DNA from: an uncultured Oscillospiraceae bacterium
GTDB taxonomy: Bacteria > Bacillota > Clostridia > Oscillospirales > Ruminococcaceae
Direction of reading: 5' to 3'
Assembly: GCA_910583935.1 (NCBI GenBank)
Contig: CAJTZM010000004.1
Span: forward strand, 1 to 33,927
Length of the DNA stretch: 33,927 nt
Shown here piece after piece: positions 1 to 6,460 of this stretch. Within the stretch, counting starts at the first letter, position 1. Each line of letters opens with the position of its first letter. The notes under the pieces are model-generated. The model saw nothing but the letters and a program-made list of their open reading frames with translations. It was not told the DNA's origin and ran no database searches. The position numbers and the translations under genes are program-made.

Positions 1-439
1 CTGAATCTGTAACAGGAACAATCCAATACATTCCTTCGGATGTCAGCATGAGCAGTGCTTCGCTTCCCATTGTAAATCGATCTTTTAATGGCTCACAGAT
101 GATATCAACTGATTTGATCAAATGTGAATCAGTTAACAAGTCGATAATTCTGTTTTGAGTGAAGAAAACCAGGCCTTCTCGCTTTGCATTTTCCCACTCA
201 ATTCGTATGCCTTCGGCGTCTTTAGACAATCCACCTGTTGTAACTAACCAACATGTTTTTATTCCCTTTAACAAACCATTTCCCAGCAGTTTTGTTATAA
301 CATCCGCAGGCAATGCACTATCCCATGCTTTACATTCTACTAAGATGGATAGCTGTATTTGCCTATATACCGAAACCCGCCTGTGATTTAATTCACTTAC
401 CTTCGACCCATTCACCAGCGTGAACGAGTGCGTTGTCAT
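1..439 (-). CDS. PD-(D/E)xK restriction-endonuclease-like protein, 5'-truncated and running off the left edge
   Basis: An open leftward frame continues through the window edge. Its core reads LSILVECKAWDSALPADVI and later CWLVTTGGLSKDAEGIR. The VECK segment fits the ExK half of an Mrr/type IV restriction-like PD-(D/E)xK fold, but I see no matching upstream Asp. The nearest ATG (437-439) has no ribosome site, and the first residues overlap the 3' end of the neighbouring 49-aa gene in another frame, so the real N-terminus is probably missing. Base composition is clearly more AT-rich than the phage genes to the right. Likely a host or acquired nuclease fragment; function is inferred from the motif only. 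Confidence 0.55.
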   Translation of the reverse strand, partial: MTTHSFTLVNGSKVSELNHRRVSVYRQIQLSILVECKAWDSALPADVITKLLGNGLLKGIKTCWLVTTGGLSKDAEGIRIEWENAKREGLVFFTQNRIIDLLTDSHLIKSVDIICEPLKDRFTMGSEALLMLTSEGMYWIVPVTDS

Positions 440-542
440 ACGCCGCCCAGATATCCATGTGGTCAAACATAGTAGCCAAGTAAGCCTCATCATCGAAATC
501 CTCTGTGCGAGGATTGTTCATCGCGTCTGTCATCCAACTCAT
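393..542 (-). CDS. small acidic phage protein, 49 aa
   Basis: ATG (540-542) follows an AGAAAGGG ribosome site that is the 3' flank of the hammerhead-like element at 550-602. The product starts MSWMTDAMNNPRTEDFDD and ends GEWVEGK; it is acidic, with no transmembrane segment or known domain. It is the second cistron of the operon driven by the palindromic promoter at 1088-1116. Its separation from the first cistron by a ribozyme-like element parallels the genes at 4751-5008 and 27567-27719. Function unknown. Confidence 0.65.
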   Translation of the reverse strand: MSWMTDAMNNPRTEDFDDEAYLATMFDHMDIWAAYDNALVHAGEWVEGK

Positions 543-549
543 CCCTTTC

Positions 550-602
550 TGCCCTGCCTTCATCAGCACCGGTGGACGGGCTTTTCTTTTGCCCGTTTCG
601 GC
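550..602 (-). ncRNA. hammerhead-like ribozyme element with collapsed stem I (copy 1)
   Basis: Reading leftward directly after the TAA of the 145-aa gene: GCC, GAA, a six-pair hairpin ACGGGC/GCCCGT, the GUC cleavage triplet (575-577), CACCGGTG, then CTGATGA (560-566) and AGGCAGGGC. This is the hammerhead core in type II order. Compared with the copy at 27743-27804, about 14 nt of stem-loop I are gone, leaving a self-complementary octamer with no loop. Cis cleavage is therefore doubtful; two transcripts could pair through the octamer. Most likely a degenerate copy. Confidence 0.6.
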
Positions 603-1040
603 TTATACCGCTGTCTTTACCAGCGTGATGCGCTCATATTCATACTCAGCTCTGCCGATTACCAATACTCTCGGATAGGTGCAACCCCTCTTAAGTTCTG
701 GATATTCGTAGCCGGTAAGGAAGAAAAAGTAGCTCTTGCTCTCTACGGTGTCAGTCACACCAAAGAACCGTTTTGCGTATGTCCGTGCCAAGTCCTCCAA
801 TCTCCGCTCGCTTTTGAAATCGGTGTAGCCACCGCAAATCTCGTAGAGGTGCTGAGCTTCTTTCTTCATGGCTTTCATCATTTCAGCTTTGGTCGGAAGG
901 GCGAACCGTTTCTTGTCAAGACACTTGATGAAATCCTGCTTGCTCAGGTTAACTGCCGTATACATCGGCTCAATCACGTTTACGTAGTCCTCATAGCTTA
1001 CTTCGTAACCGGCCAGCTTTTCAAATTCTTCGTACATCAT
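603..1040 (-). CDS. conserved phage hypothetical protein, 145 aa
   Basis: Starts at an ATG behind an AGGAGGAA site; the leader and promoter are a near-copy of those at 27954-28073. The product starts MMYEEFEKLAGYEVSYEDY and is mostly charged, soluble and probably helical. I recognise the type from Firmicutes phage early regions but know no function. It is the promoter-proximal cistron of a palindrome-controlled operon, and its TAA stop directly precedes the hammerhead-like element at 550-602. Confidence 0.8.
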   Translation of the reverse strand: MMYEEFEKLAGYEVSYEDYVNVIEPMYTAVNLSKQDFIKCLDKKRFALPTKAEMMKAMKKEAQHLYEICGGYTDFKSERRLEDLARTYAKRFFGVTDTVESKSYFFFLTGYEYPELKRGCTYPRVLVIGRAEYEYERITLVKTAV

Positions 1041-1157
1041 TTTCAGTTCCTCCTGTTTCTTTTCTCGTTTTCCTTTGAACTAATTATAGTATACACCTAT
1101 ATAGGTGTTTTGTCAATACCTTTTCGGAAAATTTTTCGAGAAAATTTACTGAAAGTC
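1038..1157 (-). repeat. 120-bp duplicated promoter/leader block, copy A
   Basis: This block, from the ATG through ribosome site, leader, -10, palindrome, -35 and AT-rich upstream region, matches 27954-28073 at about 116 of 120 positions, with 79 identical bases in a row including the start codon. The downstream coding sequences are unrelated, so the control cassette was duplicated or exchanged as a unit. Confidence 0.9.
1088..1116 (-). promoter_or_regulatory. palindrome-bearing promoter 1 (leftward)
   Basis: On the minus strand: TTGACA (1111-1116), 17-bp spacer, TATACT (1088-1093), with a shifted TATAAT just beyond. The 16-bp palindrome ACACCTATATAGGTGT (1093-1108) fills the spacer, an ideal position for a repressor to block RNA polymerase. 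Upstream of -35 is an A/T-tract region (TTTTCTCGAAAAATTTTC) resembling an UP element. Drives the 145-aa gene at 603-1040. Confidence 0.88.
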
Positions 1158-1162
1158 TGATT

Positions 1163-1429
1163 TCATTCCAGACCGTCGAGCTTGCCAGAAAGAACCAACA
1201 ACACCGCTTCGCAAATGATTGTAAACTTGACCCGCTCTAAGTTGTCCCAGCTGATGTCGCCCTTCTTGTTCTTGCGCTGACCTGCTGTTTTCTGCATAGT
1301 CATCTGGCAAAGGTCGTTGACTGCCTCTTTCAGCGCAGAGATGTCAGGATTGTGGTGCGCCCCCGGCTGTAAAAAGCTCCACAGCGCCATTTCGGTCAGG
1401 CCCGCCATACCCTTTTCCTGCTCCATCAT
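1163..1429 (-). CDS. small phage protein, 88 aa
   Basis: An in-frame GTG lies 12 nt upstream inside the ribosome site, so the ATG at 1427-1429, about 11 nt after AGGAGG, is the better start. The product is soluble, with a basic middle (TAGQRKNKKGD) and a hydrophobic C-terminal helix (FTIICEAVLLVLSGKLDGLE). It is the last gene of the leftward early operon; its TGA opens the AT-rich upstream region of promoter 1. No family recognised. Confidence 0.65.
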   Translation of the reverse strand: MMEQEKGMAGLTEMALWSFLQPGAHHNPDISALKEAVNDLCQMTMQKTAGQRKNKKGDISWDNLERVKFTIICEAVLLVLSGKLDGLE

Positions 1430-1452
1430 CGTATCGTCCACCTCCTGAAAAG

Positions 1453-1480
1453 GGCGCGGGCTGGTTATGCAACCCGCGCC
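1453..1480 (-). terminator. terminator or attenuator between the mazF-like gene and the 88-aa gene
   Basis: Eight-base-pair GC stem (1453-1460 with 1473-1480) and a 12-nt loop, followed leftward by CTTTTC. It lies just before the AGGAGG of the next gene, so read-through may be partial. Confidence 0.6.
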
Positions 1481-1510
1481 TTAATTCTTACCCTGCTTTG
1501 ATAAGTCGGT

Positions 1511-1945
1511 TTAACAGGGAATCGTACATCTGTTGCAGAACCGCGCACCTCGCTTCGGCCTCCGCGAGTTTGGTTTCCAGCGCGGGGGGGGAGCATTTAT
1601 ACAGACTGCCTCCGCCTCCCGCAGACCGAGAGAAACCTGCATCGCCGCTTCAATGTCCTCCATCTCGGCATCTGTCACGCAGCCTCGGTAATTCCCGATA
1701 CGCTCCACTGCAACCGTGGTAATTTGCTCGCAGATGGCAATGCTGTCACGGCTCATGCTGTGAATAGTGGCGTGTGTGGGCAGGTCACGCTTTGGTTGTG
1801 TCGTGAGGTAGACTACCTCGACCGTCGTGCTGTGTACGTTGTTCAGGTCATTGGACACTACAACTGCTGGGCGACCGGGGCGTTGCTCGCTGCCAGTGCT
1901 ATACCCGCTCTCTATATACCAAATGTCTCCACGTTTGATTTCCAT
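1511..1945 (-). CDS. MazF/PemK-type toxin, C-terminus frameshifted at a poly-C tract
   Basis: ATG at 1943-1945 follows AGAAGGAGAG. Residues 1-100 carry PemK/MazF landmarks: KRGDIWYIESG near the start, GSEQRPGRPAVVVSNDLNN, VVYLTTQPK and ICEQITTV. The family makes sequence-specific mRNA endoribonucleases. After LREAEAV the frame enters eight C (plus-strand G, 1584-1591) and becomes basic and Pro/Arg-rich, ending at 1511. One extra C, or two fewer, would give a coherent helical tail (ALETKLAEAEARCAVLQQMY...) ending at 1488, the likely intended C-terminus. No antitoxin is evident next to it; a phage regulatory role is possible. Confidence 0.8.
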   Translation of the reverse strand: MEIKRGDIWYIESGYSTGSEQRPGRPAVVVSNDLNNVHSTTVEVVYLTTQPKRDLPTHATIHSMSRDSIAICEQITTVAVERIGNYRGCVTDAEMEDIEAAMQVSLGLREAEAVCINAPPPRWKPNSRRPKRGARFCNRCTIPC

Positions 1946-1961
1946 AAATCTTCTCTCCTTC

Positions 1962-2261
1962 TCAGTTCTCTTTCTGAAACGCATCATCCTTGATTGTGAT
2001 GCAGGTCGTGTGCTCCAAGATGAGGTCCATAAGCTGCCGCCCGCTGTCATCCAGTACCGGCAGCATCGCATTGGAGAGCAGCTTCATCGACGCTAAAACG
2101 AACGGAAGGTCCTCTGGCGCGTAGCTATGAGCGAGAGCTAAAAGCTCTTGCGTCATGCCGCCTATGCTTGCGTTCATAATTTTGTTTGTGGCATCGGTGT
2201 TGTTGGCGAGCTGAGCGAAAGCCAGCTGCACCGCGTAGGGAAAGCTGGGCCTGTTATTCAT
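1962..2261 (-). CDS. helical phage hypothetical protein, 99 aa
   Basis: ATG (2259-2261) overlaps the preceding stop by 8 nt, indicating coupling. The product is Ala/Leu-rich and probably all-helical (PYAVQLAFAQLANNTDATNK, LPFVLASMKLLSNAM). It lies 16 nt before the MazF-like gene, so an antitoxin or adaptor role is conceivable but unsupported by any motif. Confidence 0.7.
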   Translation of the reverse strand: MNNRPSFPYAVQLAFAQLANNTDATNKIMNASIGGMTQELLALAHSYAPEDLPFVLASMKLLSNAMLPVLDDSGRQLMDLILEHTTCITIKDDAFQKEN

Positions 2262-2760
2262 GCTCTGAATCCTCCAATCTGAAATATTCCTCGACGTTCG
2301 TATGAACAATTCGCTTGGTTGAATCTTCCTGTAAAGCATCGCCCCACACATGGGTAACAAGCTCCGGTGCGCTTTCAAGCCCTGTGGGGGCGCACTCAAC
2401 GAGGGCAAGTGACATATCGTCGTCGGAATCCGGTCTGCGCAGGTCAATCCAGATGCCGGGATAGTTACTATCGTTGGATGGTCTTGCGATGATTGCGCCC
2501 AGTGGTGTTTCAACCCGTAGCATATCCTTCCCTTTTTGCGTTGACCCACGATTGAAACGGCAGGTGTCGCTCTCACTTCTGTAATCGCAACTGCCTGTGT
2601 ATTCCCCGTCAAGACCGCTGTGCTGGCACATATCACAGAGCATAAGCCGCTCTCCGCAGACAGGGCAGAAGGCTTTATAGCCCATACTCTCCACGTCCCA
2701 CGTCATCGTGATTTCGCTCTCGCAGTGCGGACACCACTCAGTTACTTCGTATTTATTCAT
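2254..2760 (-). CDS. zinc-ribbon protein with C-terminal phage domain, 168 aa
   Basis: The N-terminal half has CPHC, CPVC and CDMC pairs followed by two more Cys, consistent with two zinc ribbons. The C-terminal half (from about residue 80, MLRVETPLGAIIARPSNDSN) resembles small stand-alone phage proteins beginning with a similar ETPLGAI motif, so this may be a fusion of two early proteins. ATG overlaps the previous stop by 8 nt. No enzymatic motif. Confidence 0.78.
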   Translation of the reverse strand: MNKYEVTEWCPHCESEITMTWDVESMGYKAFCPVCGERLMLCDMCQHSGLDGEYTGSCDYRSESDTCRFNRGSTQKGKDMLRVETPLGAIIARPSNDSNYPGIWIDLRRPDSDDDMSLALVECAPTGLESAPELVTHVWGDALQEDSTKRIVHTNVEEYFRLEDSEHE

Positions 2761-3142
2761 TGCTGTTGCTCTCCTTTCTGCTTACACAATCACCGTTCTC
2801 GAAATGGAAATCGCCGGAGTAGGCGCACTTCGCGCAATCATCCGCAGCATCGCCGCCCAGAGGGCATTCTGACGCACTCAACCTTTCTGCTGTCATATCC
2901 GTTATTTCGGAATCATAGAAGTTAATCTCCGCGTCACGGGCGACCTTCTTTGCCTCGTCCTCAGAATTGGCCCAGACCGTAACCTCGCCGTAGCGCAGCT
3001 CGCTCACTCGAACGAGATAGGGCTGACCGGCTTTGCAATTAGTCGGAGCAAAGGAACTGAAATTTTCACAACAGTTGCAAGCCCCAACAGCATCCAGCGT
3101 TTCTTGCTCGTCATAGATGCAGTTACCACACCGAATTTGCAT
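2753..3142 (-). CDS. Cys-rich protein with DpnD/PcfM-like central segment, 129 aa
   Basis: The start is part of a TAATG overlap with the previous stop. Cys clusters at the N-terminus (CGNC, CNCC) and C-terminus (CPLGGDAADDCAKC, C) flank the middle segment LVRVSELRYGEVTVWANSED, which resembles the short DpnD/PcfM domain found in phage and plasmid proteins. Likely zinc-binding; biochemical role unknown. Confidence 0.72.
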   Translation of the reverse strand: MQIRCGNCIYDEQETLDAVGACNCCENFSSFAPTNCKAGQPYLVRVSELRYGEVTVWANSEDEAKKVARDAEINFYDSEITDMTAERLSASECPLGGDAADDCAKCAYSGDFHFENGDCVSRKESNSNE

Positions 3143-3531
3143 TACCCAAACACCACCTCTCCGAACAGGGCGAGCTGAACAATAGCGTCAGCCGCATCCG
3201 CGTCAATATTGCCAACGTCAATCGAACCGTCTGCTGGCTTGACCCAAGCCCCGAATCCCTGCTCGATGGCGAGCTTCATTCCATTCAAGAACTTGTTCAG
3301 CGTCAGCTCCCATTTATCACTGCTTTCGGCATCATACAGTGTGAGCATACCGCCGCGAGAAATCTGGTCGCTGGCATATTCGCCGAGGTATTTGCCGTTG
3401 ACTTTTGCCTTGCGGCACCAGTAGTTGATACCGCCTTCTAAAGCGCAGACCATAATGTCGTCGATGTCCTGCGAAGTGACGTTGACCTCAATCTGAGGCT
3501 GAATCGTGTAGGTGCTTTTTTCGTTGCCCAC
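3142..3531 (-). CDS. conserved phage hypothetical protein, 129 aa
   Basis: GTG start, 9 nt after GGAGG, which itself overlaps the preceding stop. The central part (IDDIMVCALEGGINYWC, then YASDQISRGGMLTLYD) is a pattern I recognise from Firmicutes phage early regions without assigned function. Soluble, no catalytic motif. Confidence 0.8.
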   Translation of the reverse strand: MGNEKSTYTIQPQIEVNVTSQDIDDIMVCALEGGINYWCRKAKVNGKYLGEYASDQISRGGMLTLYDAESSDKWELTLNKFLNGMKLAIEQGFGAWVKPADGSIDVGNIDADAADAIVQLALFGEVVFG

Positions 3532-3537
3532 TATCTT

Positions 3538-3792
3538 TTACCTCCAATCTGGTATGTAGCCTCCATAGCCCGCACTGATGTGTGCTTCCAGCACTGCTAT
3601 GGCTTCTGGGTTCGGGAGCCACTGGCTTCGGTCGGTTATTATGGCGTACATCTGCCTGATGGTTGCGGTTGGATGCTGCTGGTGAATCATCACCAGAAAA
3701 TCGCTTGTTGGTTTCGTCGAGCCAGCTACCCGCCGCTTTCGTCCGGGGACGTAATACTCGACATCCACATGGTTCCGTGGGTACTTAGGCAT
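3538..3792 (-). CDS. small basic phage protein, 84 aa
   Basis: ATG at 3790-3792 lies inside the last codons of the previous gene after AGAGGTG, giving MPKYPRNHVDVEYYVPGRKR. A longer upstream reading would only shadow the zinc-finger gene. Basic, no known domain; the HQQHPTATIRQMYAIITDRS stretch may be helical and nucleic-acid binding (inference). Confidence 0.7.
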   Translation of the reverse strand: MPKYPRNHVDVEYYVPGRKRRVAGSTKPTSDFLVMIHQQHPTATIRQMYAIITDRSQWLPNPEAIAVLEAHISAGYGGYIPDWR

Positions 3793-4066
3793 TGGCACAC
3801 CTCTGACTTTCAGGCAGTGTTGGCATTTTCGCCCAATCTTCCCGCGCCTTTTTCCAACAAGTGGGGCAGTAAACGAGGTCACTTTGTTGCATCATCCTCA
3901 TATATTCCCCACGCCCATAACAGTCGATGAAGCATTTCGAGCAAAAAGTATCACCGCATTTTTCGCACCCCCACATCTCGCCGTGCTTTAGGTCAGACGC
4001 GTCCCACTGCATCTCAAATCCGCAAATGTCGCAGGAATAGGTGTCTGAAATGAGATTGTAAGCCAT
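3785..4066 (-). CDS. zinc-finger (RING-like ribbon) protein, 93 aa
   Basis: Cysteine pattern CDIC, CEKC, CSKC, C, CPTC with acidic and aromatic spacers, consistent with two or three bound zincs. Overlaps the next gene by 8 nt. Similar short treble-clef proteins are common in early regions of Clostridia phages; partner unknown. Confidence 0.78.
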   Translation of the reverse strand: MAYNLISDTYSCDICGFEMQWDASDLKHGEMWGCEKCGDTFCSKCFIDCYGRGEYMRMMQQSDLVYCPTCWKKAREDWAKMPTLPESQRCANA

Positions 4067-4082
4067 TACGTTTCACCGCCTG

Positions 4083-4304
4083 TCACCACATATCACAATC
4101 AGCAGGAATGCTGACATAAAATATACCCGTTGCCTCGTTAAGACGCACATCAGCACCGTAGCCGCTCTTTTTGATACTCTCGATGACTTCCTCGGTCTTG
4201 CGCTCATAATACTCATTCCACACGCCATGCTTATACATCACGGTTTTTGTGTGCTGAATGGCTTCAATCGCATTTTCGACCTGTAAAGTGCATATGTTTT
4301 TCAT
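4083..4304 (-). CDS. small phage protein, 73 aa
   Basis: ATG preceded by GAAGGAGGAAAATGAGGA. The product starts MKNICTLQVENAIEAIQHTK and ends SIPADCDMW; a helix then a short beta-rich tail is likely. No recognised domain. Confidence 0.7.
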   Translation of the reverse strand: MKNICTLQVENAIEAIQHTKTVMYKHGVWNEYYERKTEEVIESIKKSGYGADVRLNEATGIFYVSIPADCDMW

Positions 4305-4320
4305 TCCTCATTTTCCTCCT

Positions 4321-4734
4321 TCACCAAGTCCTGCACAGCCCAGCCGCGCAGGTTTTCTCGATGCCGACGCAGCCGAACTCAGAGCAGTCGGGCATATCAT
4401 GGTTATAGACGTAGCACAGCGGCTCACGGTTTTTCAGGTCCTCACGGTCCTGCTCCCACTCATCGCGGTGGTCGCTGACGTACAGGTAACAGTCCATCTT
4501 GCCGAAAGTGGTGTAGCTACGGATAACGAGGTAAACCAGCACATTGCGGTTTTCCTCAAACTCACGGATGCGCTGCAAGTCCTCACCCTCGGCCCAGAAG
4601 AAAGCGCCCACAGGCGGCTCGCTGATGCTGACGTAATCATCCCGCTCGAATTGCTTGCGGGTCTCGGCAAAAATGTCAAGCAGCTTCATACGCTCGATGG
4701 CCTCTGCCTTTTTATCCTCTCTGGTAATGTTCAT
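4321..4734 (-). CDS. phage hypothetical protein, 137 aa
   Basis: Start chosen at ATG 4732-4734 behind ACGGAGG; upstream codons in this frame only shadow the next gene. Charged N-terminal helix (MNITREDKKAEAIERMKLLD), then a mixed region with aromatic strands (VLVYLVIRSYTTFGKMDCYL) and four Cys in the last 40 residues, so a metal site is possible. No family named. Confidence 0.75.
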   Translation of the reverse strand: MNITREDKKAEAIERMKLLDIFAETRKQFERDDYVSISEPPVGAFFWAEGEDLQRIREFEENRNVLVYLVIRSYTTFGKMDCYLYVSDHRDEWEQDREDLKNREPLCYVYNHDMPDCSEFGCVGIEKTCAAGLCRTW

Positions 4735-4750
4735 TTCGTGTACCTCCGTT

Positions 4751-5008
4751 TTATTTGTCCTCAACATCTTTTGTGACGGTAAGGGTGCGCTTATCAACTC
4801 TGGTATAGCTACCGTAGTGAGCAACGATGTAGTGGTCGCCGCAGTCCCTTGCGCATCCAGAGGGTGTCCACCCCTTGTACCCACGCTTCATCTTGACGAT
4901 AAGACGGGTAATTGATTCTTCCTCCATCCAGCCGACAGGAGTGTGTTCTTTGTAGAACCGCTGGTACTGCGCCCGTTCCTCATCGTCGATGGGCAATATC
5001 GTAATCAT
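4751..5008 (-). CDS. phage hypothetical protein, 85 aa
   Basis: ATG 5006-5008 follows AGGAGTAGACAGC. The frame is open further upstream, but that DNA is the ribozyme at 5025-5086. Product MITILPIDDEERAQYQRFYK, with CxxxC later (CARDCGDHYIV). It is the first cistron downstream of the ribozyme cleavage site, so its mRNA would start with 5'-OH ribozyme sequence after cleavage. Confidence 0.72.
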   Translation of the reverse strand: MITILPIDDEERAQYQRFYKEHTPVGWMEEESITRLIVKMKRGYKGWTPSGCARDCGDHYIVAHYGSYTRVDKRTLTVTKDVEDK

Positions 5009-5024
5009 GCTGTCTACTCCTTTC

Positions 5025-5086
5025 TGCCCTGCCATCATCAGGCCGAGTAGGGCAACTCTCGGCGACCGCCTTACGGCGGTTTCGGC
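5025..5086 (-). ncRNA. hammerhead ribozyme, type II topology (copy 2)
   Basis: Leftward from the TAA at 5087-5089: GCC (5' strand of stem II), GAA, stem III ACCGCC-GTAA-GGCGGT, C17 of the GUC triplet (5064-5066), stem I GCCGAG with a 10-nt loop and CTCGGC (5042-5063), CTGATGA (5035-5041), one bulged U, GGC (3' strand of stem II), AGGGCA. Loop I contains TGCCCT, complementary to AGGGCA downstream, a possible six-pair pseudoknot. Predicted cleavage lies between 5064 and 5063. All core residues (CUGAUGA, GAA, A15.1-U16.1, H17=C) are present. Stems differ in sequence from the 27.8-kb copy but keep pairing. Confidence 0.85.
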
Positions 5087-5251
5087 TTACACTTCCTCAG
5101 AACGCACGGACCAGAGACAATCTGCCGGGTCGAATCCCCTCTGCCTCAAACAAGCCGCAATAGAATCCTCAATGGCTTTCTCAGAATATTCGCCGATGGT
5201 AACGTGCGTGTTGCTCGGTGCATGGTGGATATCTGCGTAATACTTCTTCAC
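5087..5251 (-). CDS. small phage protein, 54 aa
   Basis: GTG (5249-5251) lies 6 nt after GAAAGGA. Product MKKYYADIHHAPSNTHVTIG..., ending VRSEEV. Its TAA is the first codon before the ribozyme at 5025-5086. Soluble and probably alpha/beta; the frame continues upstream of the GTG without a better start. No family recognised. Confidence 0.65.
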   Translation of the reverse strand: MKKYYADIHHAPSNTHVTIGEYSEKAIEDSIAACLRQRGFDPADCLWSVRSEEV

Positions 5252-5297
5252 GTCAAATCCTTTCTCCCCCGTAACCTTCGGGGCGGGTTTTATGTTC

Positions 5298-5579
5298 TTA
5301 AACGCCCATCGCGGCGCAGAGCTTAGTGAACAGAACTTCGTGGGGAATGCTGGTGCTGAACACCTTCGGCGCGGCGTGAACCTGCTCAACAAAAGCGGCG
5401 GGGTCATAGTTGCCAGCCATGAGGTAGTTGATGGCTTCTTCTGCCATTACAACATCGCTGTCATCTCCTGCGAGATAACCAGCCGCGATGCCTACCATAT
5501 CGTGCGGGGCGGGGTTCTCGTCGCGGATAACCGCTTTGCCGAGTGTGTTGAAAATCTCATCGAATCTGCTGTTTGTCAT
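5298..5579 (-). CDS. phage hypothetical protein, 93 aa
   Basis: ATG preceded by AGGAGGTCAACACC, about 35 nt downstream of promoter 2. Product starts MTNSRFDEIFNTLGKAVIRD; Ala-rich and helical. Promoter-proximal gene of the second palindrome-controlled operon, upstream of the ribozyme. Function unknown. Confidence 0.78.
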   Translation of the reverse strand: MTNSRFDEIFNTLGKAVIRDENPAPHDMVGIAAGYLAGDDSDVVMAEEAINYLMAGNYDPAAFVEQVHAAPKVFSTSIPHEVLFTKLCAAMGV

Positions 5580-5618
5580 GGTGTTGACCTCCTATGTTTT
5601 TCCCTTTTCTTTAATTCT

Positions 5619-5648
5619 ATTATACACCTATATAGGTGTTTTTGTCAA
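5619..5648 (-). promoter_or_regulatory. palindrome-bearing promoter 2 (leftward)
   Basis: Minus strand: TTGACA (5643-5648), 18-bp spacer containing ACACCTATATAGGTGT (5624-5639), TATAAT (5619-5624). Upstream lies the same TGAAATCAGACTTT plus A/T-tract block (about 5655-5700) as at promoter 1, beginning with the stop codon of the preceding gene. Drives 5298-5579 and downstream cistrons. Confidence 0.9.
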
Positions 5649-5694
5649 TAGATTTCCCGAAAAATTTTCGAGAAAAATCACTTAAAGTCTGATT

Positions 5695-6036
5695 TCAAAC
5701 CAGCAGACCGCACATAAAGTTGTCAAAGTCATCGAGATCCTTGAAGCCTCGTGTCTGCCCTTCATCTTCCATCCGTTCCCAGAGGGCAAGTAGGGCGCTG
5801 TCATACGGGGCGGTGTCCACAGACCAATTCGCATGAAAACAGTGTGCCGTCCACAATGCCCGAAGCTGCTCACGGGCGAGCAGGTCCCCGCTATCGTTAA
5901 TAGCGGCGAAATCCATCAGGTGCGCCATCTCATGCGTGAGATTGAACGAGCTGTCCTGCTGTTCAATGATACGAGCGGCATCTGAGTACCCATCTCTCCG
6001 CAGCATTTCAATCTGATTCTTGGTGTATTCGTTCAT
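5695..6036 (-). CDS. phage protein with HExxH motif, 113 aa
   Basis: ATG 6034-6036 follows AAGGAGGAAACATC. Starts MNEYTKNQIEMLRRDGYSDA; the middle contains LTHEMAHLMDF, an HExxH pattern typical of zinc metallopeptidases, followed by mixed helices. At 113 aa it is smaller than most stand-alone gluzincins and I see no clear third zinc ligand, so activity is uncertain. Last gene before promoter 2. Confidence 0.7.
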   Translation of the reverse strand: MNEYTKNQIEMLRRDGYSDAARIIEQQDSSFNLTHEMAHLMDFAAINDSGDLLAREQLRALWTAHCFHANWSVDTAPYDSALLALWERMEDEGQTRGFKDLDDFDNFMCGLLV

Positions 6037-6049
6037 GATGTTTCCTCCT

Positions 6050-6460
6050 TCATAGCGATGCGCAAAAATCTCCAAGTTTCTGCCAGAGGTCGTATGCGGC
6101 TCCTGTCATTTTTACGCTGGCTGGCGCTCCGCTTTTCAGCGCCCACGTTTGCGCCTGTCGGAACAAGCGGCTGGCAAGCTGCTGTTCCGCGTGGCTGAAC
6201 TCACTATCCCATCTGCGTTTGCGTGTGCCTGTGTCCCACCGAGCACCGTATCGAGTTTCGCATACCACCTGATACGGAATATCCCGCTGAATCTGCTCAC
6301 GGCTCAGAGACAAGCAGGTCGGGTATTCTCCCTCGTTCTGACGGGACAGGCGGCTCACCAATCGCAGCAGGGCTGCGGCCAAATCAGGCCGCGCCCCCTC
6401 TGCGTTAATGTGCTTGTACACCGTAACCAGCAGGTCAAGGTCTCGCGCGTTAAGTCTCAT
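6050..6460 (-). CDS. phage hypothetical protein, 136 aa
   Basis: ATG overlaps the peptidase stop (ATGA-type). The N-terminal stretch MRLNARDLDLLVTVYKHINA and later RDIPYQVVCETRYGARWD suggest a helical, basic soluble protein. No domain recognised. Coupled translation with the peptidase suggests a shared role. Confidence 0.72.
   Translation of the reverse strand: MRLNARDLDLLVTVYKHINAEGARPDLAAALLRLVSRLSRQNEGEYPTCLSLSREQIQRDIPYQVVCETRYGARWDTGTRKRRWDSEFSHAEQQLASRLFRQAQTWALKSGAPASVKMTGAAYDLWQKLGDFCASL

Noticed and set aside
420..1160. A 246-codon rightward frame
   Set aside because: Antisense shadow of the 145-aa gene, ribozyme and promoter; no ribosome site and unlikely composition.
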